A stretch of DNA of 64,000 nt from Eutreptiella sp. 'Long Island Sound 2002' (lineage: Eukaryota; Euglenozoa; Euglenophyceae; Eutreptiales; Eutreptiaceae), in NCBI GenBank assembly GCA_964036045.1, contig OZ038381.1, positions 130,703,708-130,767,707 on the forward strand. Reading direction: 5' to 3'. How positions within the stretch are numbered: position 1 is the first letter of the stretch; every line of letters starts with the position of its first letter. A program made the position numbers and the translations under genes. Shown here in pieces: positions 1 through 9,370 of this stretch. The notes under the pieces are model-generated. The model saw only the letters and a program-made list of their open reading frames with translations, was not told where the DNA came from and did no database searches.

Positions 1-178
1 TACTATACTTGAGGTTACAATACCCTACAGCACTCTACCTGTCTTACTGTGGGATTCGGGCAGCCTAACCTGCGAATCAGCCTGAAGTGAGGATGTGACA
101 CCCCCCCCTTCAGGAAATGGTCCTGGGTACCCGCTGCCATGCGTGGGTGTTATCGAGCCCCCCCCCAGGGTTTGCTCT

Positions 179-1180
179 AAGGAGGGGGGTGAAGCGGTAC
201 ACAGGACCCCATGGCTAGGGTAGGGCATACAACCGGTCTCCGGTCCACTAACCCCATGTACGGAAGGGAAGACCGGTCTCCGGTCCACTAACCCCATGTA
301 CGGAAGGCGCCCATTGACGCCCGGTGCGAGCCCGGCGGGAGCGTGTTCCGTGCCGTAAAGCCCCGCATCGGCAACCGATGCACCGCCAGCGGAGATTTAT
401 ATATCAGAACATCAGGAATCAACAGGGTTTTATTTTCATATTGTTTCCGTCAACTTTTACGCTTCCGTTCTGATATTCACTGTTTGGCAGCTGGCGGTTA
501 GCTCGCGACTTTAGCGTAACCGCCAGTTTAACTGTTATATACAGATATTTTAGCGCAAATCGTGACGAAGACTCTAAAGTCTTCAGGAATTGCATTGATG
601 CATCCGCAATTTTCACATCTTACACTCGCAACCTTAATCCGAATTTTTCAGGATGTCGAAATCAGATTTTCGACTTCCACATCCCCGCACTTGATTTGAC
701 CTCTTTCGAGTGGACCTAGGTGCTTCCCTATGCACGAATCAACTTTCCTTTTGTCTTGCCCTCCATTTGTCTTAGAGATATGGGCAAAACAAAGTTGATT
801 CGTGAGGCCACTTGTGAGGGTCATATCTCGTGCCGCTTGCGAGGAATGACAATAAGGAAACGTGGGATGTATTCACAGTACTCCCGACGTAATTTAGAAA
901 GCTTTATATGCCTTGCATCCCCACACGTGCGCGCTAGCGTAATGGATCATGGTCAAGAGGGGAGAGTTTGCGTTATGACTCTTTGGCCATGATATTGCGT
1001 GCGTTAAGATAGCTTTCGAGTGTAGCGCGCGAGTGTTGGTGTTGCATAGGAACTCTCCTTGAGTTCCTATGAGCGATTGACACAAAGTTATGCCCTTGGA
1101 GGGGCATGACATATCGTGGGGGGAGCTACCTTTTTGGGCAATATGTGGTATGTGCCATGTGTTGTGTTGCGTGCCCATTT
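179..1180 (+). mobile_element. Degenerate chromovirus-family LTR with upstream polypurine tract
   Basis: A purine run (AAGGAGGGGGG, 179-189) is followed at 190 by TGAAGC, the same junction that opens the 3' LTRs of elements A (34196) and B (47159, minus). From about 385 to 1180 the sequence aligns in order with the first kilobase of those LTRs: the block reading GCCAGCGGAGATTTATATAT, the GATTCGTGAGGCCACTT block near 800, and the GGAGGGGCATG block near 1097. Identity is clearly lower than between the A and B LTRs, and I lose the homology after about 1180, so this is an old 3' or solo LTR or a subfamily with a different second half. Bases 1-178 would then be the 3' end of the internal region; no coding is seen there. 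Confidence 0.7.
232..307. repeat. Two-copy tandem duplication, period 40 bp
   Basis: The 36-base segment starting ACCGGTCTCCGG at 232 recurs exactly at 272 with a 4-base spacer. It lies inside the degenerate LTR just after its start and is absent from the A and B LTRs. Confidence 0.85.
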
Positions 1181-3245
1181 GGCGGGTCCATCGCTCCAAG
1201 CCAAACCCGCCAATGGACCTCATATTGCGCAAGCCCCTTCTCCATACTCCCCACGATCAATTGCGAGCCTAACCTTAGTGGAGGGTAGCTTGTGTGGCGA
1301 TCCCAAAGCGATGCGTTGGGAGCAAGGTGTGTGTTTTGCAATTTTCCATATTTTCATGTGCCCACTTGGGAAGTAGCGCTCGTAACCTTTCAAAGCGCCC
1401 CAAGTGGAGTACATATGTGGAATCGAAGGTCATTGGTGTCAAGTCATTGTGTTTAGAAGGATTGGTCGATTTCCCAATCCAAGCCGAAGATATATTTGTG
1501 CGCCTTTCAAGGCACTTTTGGGTTTTCTTTCGCCAATATTGCTGTTTTTTTGCCCGTCATGATGTCAAGTGGCGACCTTGTATCTCAAAGTTGCGCTCAA
1601 TTGACTTCATGACCCAAGTATGTTATGTGGGTACATACTTCGGTGCCCAACATATTTTGGACCCGGCAAATAACTCCTCTTGGGCTTGGCATACCGTGGC
1701 CGCCATGTTGGCGATTTGGGACTATCCCAAATCATGGGCTCACTTGGCGACCCTGCCGTTCCCAAAACCGAAGGAGTTGGGCGACGCCCAAAAGATATGT
1801 TGGACACATATGACTTCATACCAATCCTATGGCACACTCCGGTCCAAGTCGGGCATGTGCCTCATTTGCCCCAACCATGAGTGTGCGCATTTTCGGCTAT
1901 TTTGAGCAATTTTCCACTTTTGCTGCCTGCCGTGCACTATGCTCAGCCCACCCGTGCACGCCGGACGCATGGACCAATGGACCATATATGACCTGGGTGT
2001 TATGTATATTGGTCCCCATGGTTCACACACCACGTGGGCGAAGAGGAGCAACCTTCGTTAAGGTGCTAGCCCAAAGTGAGTGTGGGCAATTTTGCCATTT
2101 TGGCATTTGTGGACTCAATTGGGATCGTCACCACGCCAGGTGACATGGAGATCTTTGAGAGCCAAAGTCATGGGAGTCTCTGTTGCACTCCTGGTGGACC
2201 CTGTGTGGGGGGCGGATCCGATCTCCAAGCCGGCATGGAGATATACTATTGGGAGCACCCCGAGTTTTGGCTCATTTGGAGCAGCCAAAATGACCTCCTT
2301 TTGGGACCCCAATTTCAACACCCCGTGTGGTAAATTGGCGGCCCCATATCTCTATGGCCATCTGGAGCCCGGACCAAATTTCAAGTTGTACCCTCAGATT
2401 GAAGTCCCTGGTCGGGGCTCCCGCCCTGTGAGCCATTGGCCTTGCCCTGGACGGGCGACCCACGCGTGGGAATGACGCCAATTTTGGTGGTTTTGGCATC
2501 ATGACCCCACTTGACGCACCCGTGGTGCCCTGATGCCGGGACCTCAGAGGGAAACAGGTTGGGTGAGGGCTCCAGATAGTTCGTATGCGAATGGCATAGG
2601 GTCAGTTGCCTCGTCCCTACCTCTGGCGCGTCCGAACGAAGGGTCAACTTTGGAGATTATGGAGCTAATATCAGTTTGGGCTGAAACAGCCCATTTTCAG
2701 CTACCAACTCCTAGGGGATAATGGCGGGGCCATATCTCTGGCTCAGAGATGAGTTGGGACCTGCTGTTAGGGGAGCATGGGGAACTACTGTCGGTCAACC
2801 TAGGAGTCCCTTGGTTCCCAGGAACTCGCCTGTGGCTGGGCGGTACACCCCCCCTTTTTGCAGGGATTCAGGGTCCGGACTGAGCAGGGCATGGGTTGTG
2901 TTTGAGCCCCCGCCCTCACCAGCCACTGAGAGGGTCGGACCTGGGATTGGGATATGAGTTGGGACTGAGTGTCTATTGTCCTGTGATGTATTTACCCCAT
3001 TCCAGTCTTAACCCCATGTGTACATATCTAGATGTGTTGCTGTACATACTTTCGTTCCCTTGTTGCAGAGTGGCAAGGATCCTGAAACGCTTTGTCACAT
3101 GACACGAGCGTATTGATGCCCTTGTGAGCGTAGTGCTTTGCCTGCCTGCTCACCTGTGCGTGTCACCGCAGCGTCCCGTGGCCGGCCCCCCACGGGAACG
3201 CGTCACTATCATTGCGCGGGGGAGCCCCGGCATGAGCTACCACGA
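1181..3245. other. Anonymous non-coding stretch
   Basis: No supported gene. Open frames here, the longest about 200 codons at 1294-1905, overlap each other in several frames and show no domain or codon pattern. The first half repeats short variants of GCAATTTT and of a phrase like TGCCCACTTGGG, which may mean it is the unmatched remainder of the preceding LTR. The final 500 bases become GC-richer towards the gypsy fragment. Confidence 0.5.
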
Positions 3246-3259
3246 GGTGCTGCAGGTCT

Positions 3260-4105
3260 GACAGAGGGACGTCACAAGACTGCCGGACCTGCTGGTACGG
3301 CACAACCTCACGGGCAGCAGTTACAAGGCCACCATCGCAGTGAGGGAGGTGGTCTATGCGGGCCACGTCCTTAGTAACCTGGAGCGGAAGCCCATATCTA
3401 GAAAGTTAGCCGCAATTGAGCACTGGAAGAAGCCTAAAACGATGTCCGAGTTACGGGCATACCCTGGGGTTCTGCAACTGCTACTCGGGTATATCATGTT
3501 TCATGCCGACTATGCAGCCCCCATGACTGCCATGCGCAAGGGCAAGCGGGAAGAGTCCGGGAAGGGGTCCAAGAAGGCTCTAGTCTGGAATGAGGAGTCC
3601 AACCCTGCCTTCGAGGGAATAAAGCAAGGGCTGCTATCCGCATTGGGTCTACACCCCTGAATCTGGACCGAGCATTCGTCCTGCCCACAGACGCCTCCCC
3701 CTACACGATCGGCGCAGTGTTGGAGCAAGTGCTGGATGATCAGAGTCACGTGCCCGTGGCCTTCTGGAGCCGAGTCCTGGCGGAAGGCCAGGGACCGACG
3801 TGGACGCCCCATGAGAGAGGGGCGTATGCCATTGTCATTGCTCTCCGGAAGTGGGCGTGGTACATAGCCCTACATCTTGGCACGGTCTGCAGAGACCATC
3901 AGAGTCTGCAGTCGTGGCACAAGGAACACGCGCACACCCCCTCAGAACCAGCCTCACGAAGAGCGAGGTAGCAGCAGACCGTTGCCAAGTTCGACCATAC
4001 CGTGGTCTACGTTCCTGGAAAGGACAACAGCATGGTGCACTGTCTGAACACGTTGGCCTCTCCTGCCAGCAAGGACATGAGAGACGTGACGATTTGGGAT
4101 TGAGG
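3260..4105 (+). pseudogene. Ty3/gypsy pol fragment (end of reverse transcriptase, RNase H)
   Basis: Translation gives VVYAGHVLSN, then KLAAIEHWKKPKTMSELRAY (the RT thumb/connection signature), then PTDASPYTIGAVLEQ, VPVAFWSRVLAEGQ, RDHQSLQSWHKEH and VVYVPGKDNS, which is the ordered RNase H core with its Asp-Ala-Ser and Asp-His-Gln motifs. The frame breaks at the TGA at 3658-3660 (a shift just before the RNase H domain), and a TAG at 3969-3971 replaces a Trp codon seen at the same place in element A. The coding signal stops at a TGA near 4105. The residues differ enough from A, B and C to make this a separate family. No LTR, protease or integrase is visible around it, so it is an internal fragment. 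Confidence 0.85.
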
Positions 4106-5580
4106 TTTGAGGTGTCGGGTACTAGACGCCTTTTGGCGCCGGGGAATCACCTGGTCGGGTAAGGTGATATCCTCCCAGGGGGGACCTAGTGGGGGGCTCC
4201 TCATGACACACCTCCTGCCTGGTGCCAGAGTCCCCCGGGTTCGCAGGGGCTTGGAGCCCTGTCCCTCCCCGGCTTCGTCATTTTGCCACTCCCCGGTCAT
4301 TGTGTTACTTAGCAACTAGGTTGCAGGCGCTTACCCACTACGTCGCCCCACTAACGCATGGTTGCCCGGGGTGCCGGCACTGCCTGGCCTGTGCTACTGT
4401 CTTGTCGCCAGTGGGATCCCCATGGGTCGGCGCGGAGGCTGCCTTTCCGCAAGGTCGGTGCGTGGCGCTGTGCGCGACTACTGCCTTGGCGGGTGCAGTG
4501 CGCTGTTCTTGAGTGCGCGGTGCTTGTGGTAGGTCAAGGGGGGCGGGGCCGGTGCCGGTTCCCTCCCCCATTCCCTTGCTTACCCCTTCCCTAGTGCCCC
4601 TGGCTGTGCCTGTTTTGGGTTGTTCTGTCCGGGTGTCCCTTTTGGTCGCCTGCTGGTACGTCATTCCTACCGGTTTGTGCGTTCCATGGGCTCAGACGGG
4701 CTCCCCATCCAGTGAGCACCGCGTGCTACTTGTGTGTGAGTGCGCTCGCGCTCCCACGGTGTGCGCACCCGCCTCCTCGTCTGTGTGATGCACCCACACC
4801 GCGCGGTACCCGTGCAGGGTGCCGGTAGGGCCGTTCCAGGCGGTTCGTCCCCCTCAGTGTTTCGTGCCCTGGTCCTGTGCTCCGCATGTCTAGTGTGTGG
4901 GGGAGTGGCCCTGTCCCCGCATCTCCCTTCCTGGCTCCGGGTGTCCCGCCCCCGGGGGTTGGGCCCGTGTGGCCGGGGCAGTCTTGTGCCCTGGGGGCTG
5001 TGGGGGGGGGAGGGGGGGAGGGCAGCCTGGGGGAGGTCGGCCGGTCCTCTGCGTGTCTCCCCCTGGGGGTGTGGCAGTGCCCAGCGGGCGCTCCGCCTTG
5101 GCGGGGGGGCACGGAGGGTGGGTAGCCGCGCCACACGGCCCGCAGGGTGGTGGCGCATCCGTCCATTTGCCTCCCCTGCACAGGCAACAAGGCGGGCTTC
5201 CACTGCGTCGCACTGGCCATGGAGGGTGCGGACTCCATACTGCTCTGGTTCGTGTCCGTGTGCTGCCGCCTGCGCGCTGCCCAATGGGGGTGTTGAAGGG
5301 CGGCCTGTTGCCTTGCCGCCTGACCAGCAGGGCCGCCGGTTGGTGGGCTAAAAAGCCGTGCTTGGGCTTCCCTCACCCCTCAGGAGGGTGGAGGGGGCGC
5401 CCGTCCGCTTCCATGCCCTTCGGCCCTGTCGGTGGCTGGTCTCCCTCGGTCGGGGCGCTGGGGACGTTGCTCGCGCGTAGCGCCCGTGCATTGTGGCCGC
5501 CTGGCCGGCGGACACCAATATCCATTGCTGGTCGGCGGGCACGTGGAGGTCATGGGAGAAGCGGAGGGGTGACCGTTAGG
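4106..5580. other. GC-rich block, left part (interrupted by element F)
   Basis: No gene recognised. The plus strand is G-rich with long G runs; 5000-5035 alternates runs of 5 to 9 G with short spacers, a strong G-quadruplex pattern. Overlapping open frames on both strands reflect the lack of AT-rich stop codons. It joins the similar block at 14401 once element F is removed. Confidence 0.6.
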
Positions 5581-5585
5581 GGGTC

Positions 5586-6255
5586 TGTATTGTGCTTGTA
5601 TTTAGGGTGCACAATGAACCCTTTTATCCTTGTCTTGCACTTCAAAATCAAATTGTTTTGGATAAATTTCTCCATTCCAATTGATTCCCTTGGCAAGCAC
5701 AAAGTAAGCAACAGCACGAGGACGAAGTCGTGAACGAACATTGAGCTGGACCAACTGGCTGGTCCAGTAATACGGGTTCACATGCCTAAATAACAAGAAG
5801 ATTGATGTCACAACAAATTCTCATTAAGAGGACAATATAACCTCTATTTTAGCAACTTTCTGAGTAGTCTATCTTGTCAAAGGCTACGTCAACTCTACGT
5901 AAATCACGGTCGGCGACAGCAGGCGCCGACAATCGCGACAGGCGTTCTGAAGCTTCGAAATAGCTTTCAATTAGCTTCTGATACATTAGAACCCTCTAAA
6001 ATAGCATCAAAAATTATTAAATCACATTCTCAGCATATGGAATGTGATTATTCATGTATGGCTACTAATGTATCCTAGGTCTGTGCTCTCTGTAGTGCAC
6101 CCAAGAGCAGCAGACTCCGGCATTAAGCTATAGGCTTGGAATATAAGCCAAATATGAGCAAATATCCCCTGTTTCTAGGATCTTGAAGCTCTGAGAGGTC
6201 TAGTAGAGATCCTACAGAAAGCTTCTGAGAGGCGCGAATGCCCTGACTTATTACA
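5586..6255 (-). repeat. Element F 3' LTR
   Basis: 670 bp, reading TGTAATAAG...CAATACA on the minus strand (canonical TG/CA ends). It aligns without net length change to 13726-14395 but with scattered substitutions, so the insertion is not recent. Confidence 0.8.
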
Positions 6256-6265
6256 CCCCCTCCCT
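6256..6265 (-). other. Element F polypurine tract
   Basis: On the minus strand AGGGAGGGGG immediately precedes the TG of the 3' LTR, the position expected of the plus-strand primer. This is the main evidence for the orientation of F. Confidence 0.6.
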
Positions 6266-7140
6266 AAGCTTCATGCAGATTCGCTAAGAATGTTCATGAC
6301 AAGCTGATAATCCAACATAAGGAGGGGTATGGGCATAAGCCACACGCACATTGAATGTTCTGAGTGTCTAATGTAGTGTCTTACTACCCCCTTCCTAGAG
6401 GTAGAGATATATCTCCATCTAAGGGGGTAGAGTTCCTACGTCTTGAGTATGGTAGGGCTCAAAATGAAACATGAGAAACACTAAGCAAAAAGCTAGCATA
6501 CAAAGTGTCAACAATGATAACCTAAGTCTTCAAGCCAAACTTGAGGGTAAGGGTATTGCACCTGGATGCAGGCGTATAAATTACAATGAGCTATACGGAA
6601 AATCAATACCAATTCAGAATGAAATGCAACATGCGGGTGAAACCAGAAATTCAAGCTCTGCCCAAGCTGTCTATTGACATGACTTGTCTTCGTAGCCAAA
6701 GAGAGGATATACCACCTTACTCCATGGACACGTTACAAGTGGCTACCTAATGCAATGGATGCACTGTGTCACCTATTTGATGCAATGGGCTTCTCTTCGG
6801 CAGCCGGAGCAGGTACGCTTTTGTACCGGGGTCTCTGCAAGTTTGGTAGGGGTAATTTGCCCGATTTACCTACTCTTTTCAACCACGAAATTTGACTACT
6901 CAGTTTTTTGGCCCAGATACCCAGAAAAATGCATCATTTTTGTCAAACAAAGTTGTCACAATTTTTGCCATTTTACCCACTTTTCTCTACAATGCAACAC
7001 ATTTTGGGGGTTCTCGAACTAGAAAACTCTTTTTTCTGTTGTTTTCCTCTGCATGCTTTTTTCTCCTGCCTTACAAATTCACCTTTTACGCCTCTCGTTT
7101 CCAAAATGCTACAAAATGACACCATTTTCCTATTCGTATT
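6266..7140. other. Element F 3' internal region, non-coding
   Basis: No supported gene. It contains GGAGGGG/CCCCTTCC-type short repeats near 6320-6425 and AT-rich sequence. Short open frames between 6470 and 7120 have no recognisable features. Confidence 0.5.
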
Positions 7141-7155
7141 GCAAGGTCTCGCAAT
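7139..7155. repeat. Palindrome copy 5, degenerate
   Basis: GCAAGGTCTCGC at 7141-7152 differs from the core at two bases and keeps the TTGC...GCAAT flanks. Confidence 0.7.
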
Positions 7156-7275
7156 AGGGGACATGCAACAACGCAATTCACTGCAATTACACACAGCTTC
7201 AAAGCACTCAGAAACAAGCAAAAACAGAATGCAGAGTATCAGTACATTCTGTGCGTCGAGACGTGAGGCTTTCAG

Positions 7276-7293
7276 AATGCGAGGCCTCGCAAT
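7276..7293. repeat. Palindrome copy 4 (core 7279-7290)
   Basis: AATGCGAGGCCTCGCAAT again. On the minus strand it is preceded by GTGGCA 18 bases upstream and followed after about 30 bases by an ACAG that could be an acceptor. Confidence 0.9.
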
Positions 7294-7381
7294 ACTGACT
7301 GTTGCCACAGGGTCAGTATAATCGTCATCTCCAGATTGCGCCTCTGAAAACAGAGCTGAGATGGCAAATTGCCTAAACTGG

Positions 7382-7399
7382 AATGCGAGGCCTCGCAAT
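7382..7399. repeat. Palindrome copy 3 (core 7385-7396)
   Basis: AATGCGAGGCCTCGCAAT, just after the stop codon of the element F gene and about 20 bases after a GT on the minus strand. Confidence 0.9.
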
Positions 7400-8204
7400 G
7401 CGAGACAATATATCACGCGAAAAAGGACTGCAACGCCCTTTGAGGCCTCTTCTTCTTCTTCAATCCCGCTGTCAACATCTTGCTCCGCGCTGCCGAGCCC
7501 ACTGCTGTTCCCAGATCCGGAAGGCTCAGCGTCCTCTCCACTCCCTGGGGCTGCGTCAGTGTTCTCTGCTTCGGCTCAGCTGCCGCCTGGGTCTTTGGTA
7601 TTTTTGGCTTCGGCACCTGGCTCGCCCTCGGCTCGTCCTCATCTGCCTCGCCAGCGTGGAACGCCCGAACCAGCGTGGACTTCCGAGGAGATCAGCGATC
7701 AGATCCTTTCAGCAGCGGTTCATCGTCATCGTCCCCAGGCTCATCCAGGTCTTCGTCTCCACCTTCTGCATGGGCATGCTGACCTGGTTCCTCTGCTGCC
7801 TCGGACACCTCGACACGCGTATACCCCACGTGCTCCTCCTCAACCCACATTGGCATGCCAAACTGGATCCAGAGCTCGCACTGCGCCAACCCGGTCTGGT
7901 CCATTCCCGCCTGCACGCGCTGCGTCACCTCCTGATGGTAGCTCCGTGCCCAACCTGACCGCTTCCGTTTGGTCAATTGCAGAGAACAACGTTGCGGAGG
8001 ATCATCCAACGCTGCCACTTTCCCAGCCATGCGCACAGCGCGATCAAAGATCATGGCGTTCTCCGTGCGGTCTTTGGTCCACATCAGCGTTGCCATCCGC
8101 GTAAAAAAGCACAAGGGGCATGAACCCTGGTTCCTCACGTTTGCAGCGACTCAGAACTGATGTATGGTGGGATCTGTAGTGAGGGGTAGCAAGATGGCAA
8201 AAAC

Positions 8205-8222
8205 ATTGCGAGGCCTCGCAAT
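8205..8222. repeat. Palindrome copy 2, full 18-base form
   Basis: ATTGCGAGGCCTCGCAAT, a perfect 18-base palindrome, 22 bases after a GTATGT donor (8241) on the minus strand. Confidence 0.9.
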
Positions 8223-9246
8223 CCGAAAGTGTTGTACATACCTTTTTCTTGATCTTTACACCGGCCAGCAGAACAAGTGCTTTAACCTGAAATCCGCCTT
8301 TTCCTGTCTTGCCTGCGCCAGGTAGCCAGTAACACACTTGCACTTTTCTCATACCAGTAATCGTTCTCCGCAATTCCAGGCATCTCCAAAACTGTTTGCA
8401 GGGCGTCCCAAACAGTCTCCACCTCGCCGTAGATCACAAGGACAGTTTCAGGGTTGTCAATTAACGTGGCCATCACAACAGAACTCACAGGATCTGCATC
8501 GTCCGCCAGACTCGCATTCAGATTGATCATGTCGGTGTCCAGAGCCTCCAAAAACTTCAGGGGATCTTGCGGATCTTTGTAGGGGGCACAGCATTAGGAC
8601 CACCTTTCCAGTGACCTCAATGTTCACCACGTCCACTCTTCCGGACTCCATGGACTTGACTTTGGTCAAGGGCAATGCCAGTCGTGCACACAGGCGACCA
8701 AGGTCCATTGATGACCCATGCTTTGGATGAGTATTTCCCGTTGCTGTCCAGAATCACACCTTGCTGAGCATTTCCCATTTCAGCGACGGAGCCTCAGGTT
8801 TCGACTGGCAAACCCCCAAAGGGATCCGAAACCAAAGGACATCCCAGTCGTGCAACGGTACCTTTTCTGCCAGACTCACCTCTGGAAATATGGGAAAGGT
8901 TGCGTTTACCTTGTTTGCGTGTTTGCCTCCCTGCTTGTGAGGGGAACATACTGCGGGTCGGATGGATAACGCTGTCCGGTGCGGCTCCCCAATGCCAATT
9001 GATCCACTGCTGCTTCTGGTAGGCAGAGGCCCAGTCCTGGATTTCCTTGATGTTCGTTTTCGGTCTCGACATGTCGGCGGCGACCCGTTGTAGGAGCGAT
9101 GGCTCGTACAGACCCTGCAAGAACTTCAGCTGGTTCATCATGGCCGGCATGTCCATCTTCTCGAACTTATCCAGTGACGTCACCGCTGCGTCCTCCGCAT
9201 GGTACACCCAAGTGAAGAACGGTCCAAACGCCTTGACTGAATAACT

Positions 9247-9313
9247 CTGCACATGAGGAGGATGAGTGGTCATATTCACATTGCGAGGCCTCGCATTGGA
9301 CAATGGAACATAC
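9247..9313 (-). other. Intron 1 of the element F gene
   Basis: 67 bases, GTATGT...TGTGCAG, joining codon 19 (Gln) to AGT-TAT-TCA in the same phase. It carries the GCGAGGCCTCGC palindrome starting 19 bases after the donor. Confidence 0.6.
9281..9296. repeat. Palindrome copy 1 (GCGAGGCCTCGC core, 9283-9294)
   Basis: Perfect 12-base palindrome with TTGC/GCA flanks, inside intron 1 of the minus-strand gene. Confidence 0.9.
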
Positions 9314-9370
9314 TTGGAGTTCATCGTCCGAAACTTGTGTTTCCAACAGCCTAAGTTTCTTGGCCTGCAT

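Larger units (their letters stand above)
7413..9370 (-). pseudogene. Broken multi-exon gene of element F with C-terminal PIP-box-like motif
   Basis: Product unknown. On the minus strand an ATG at 9370 opens 19 codons ending DDELQ, then a 67-base GT-AG intron (9313-9247, donor GTATGT). Exon 2 (9246-8910) is in phase and rich in aromatic residues (SYSVKAFGPFFTWVYHAED); exon 3 plausibly starts at 8792 after a 117-base intron. Later segments contain SNGKYSSKAWVINGPWS, then an acidic stretch (DDADPVSSVVMATLIDNPET), then VCYWLPGAGKTGKGGF. An intron with donor GTATGT starts at 8241. The last segment (8138-7413) has an acidic run (DLDEPGDDDDE), a basic run (KKKKRP) and ends QRALQSFFA at the stop. Breaks: frame jumps near 8670, 8330 and 8105 and an in-frame TGA at 7692-7694. 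The exon structure and consistent style argue for a real ancestral gene; the exon 3-5 boundaries are guesses. Confidence 0.6.

Noticed and set aside
1294-1905. 203-codon plus-strand frame
   Set aside because: No motif, several competing frames, and it sits next to LTR-derived sequence.
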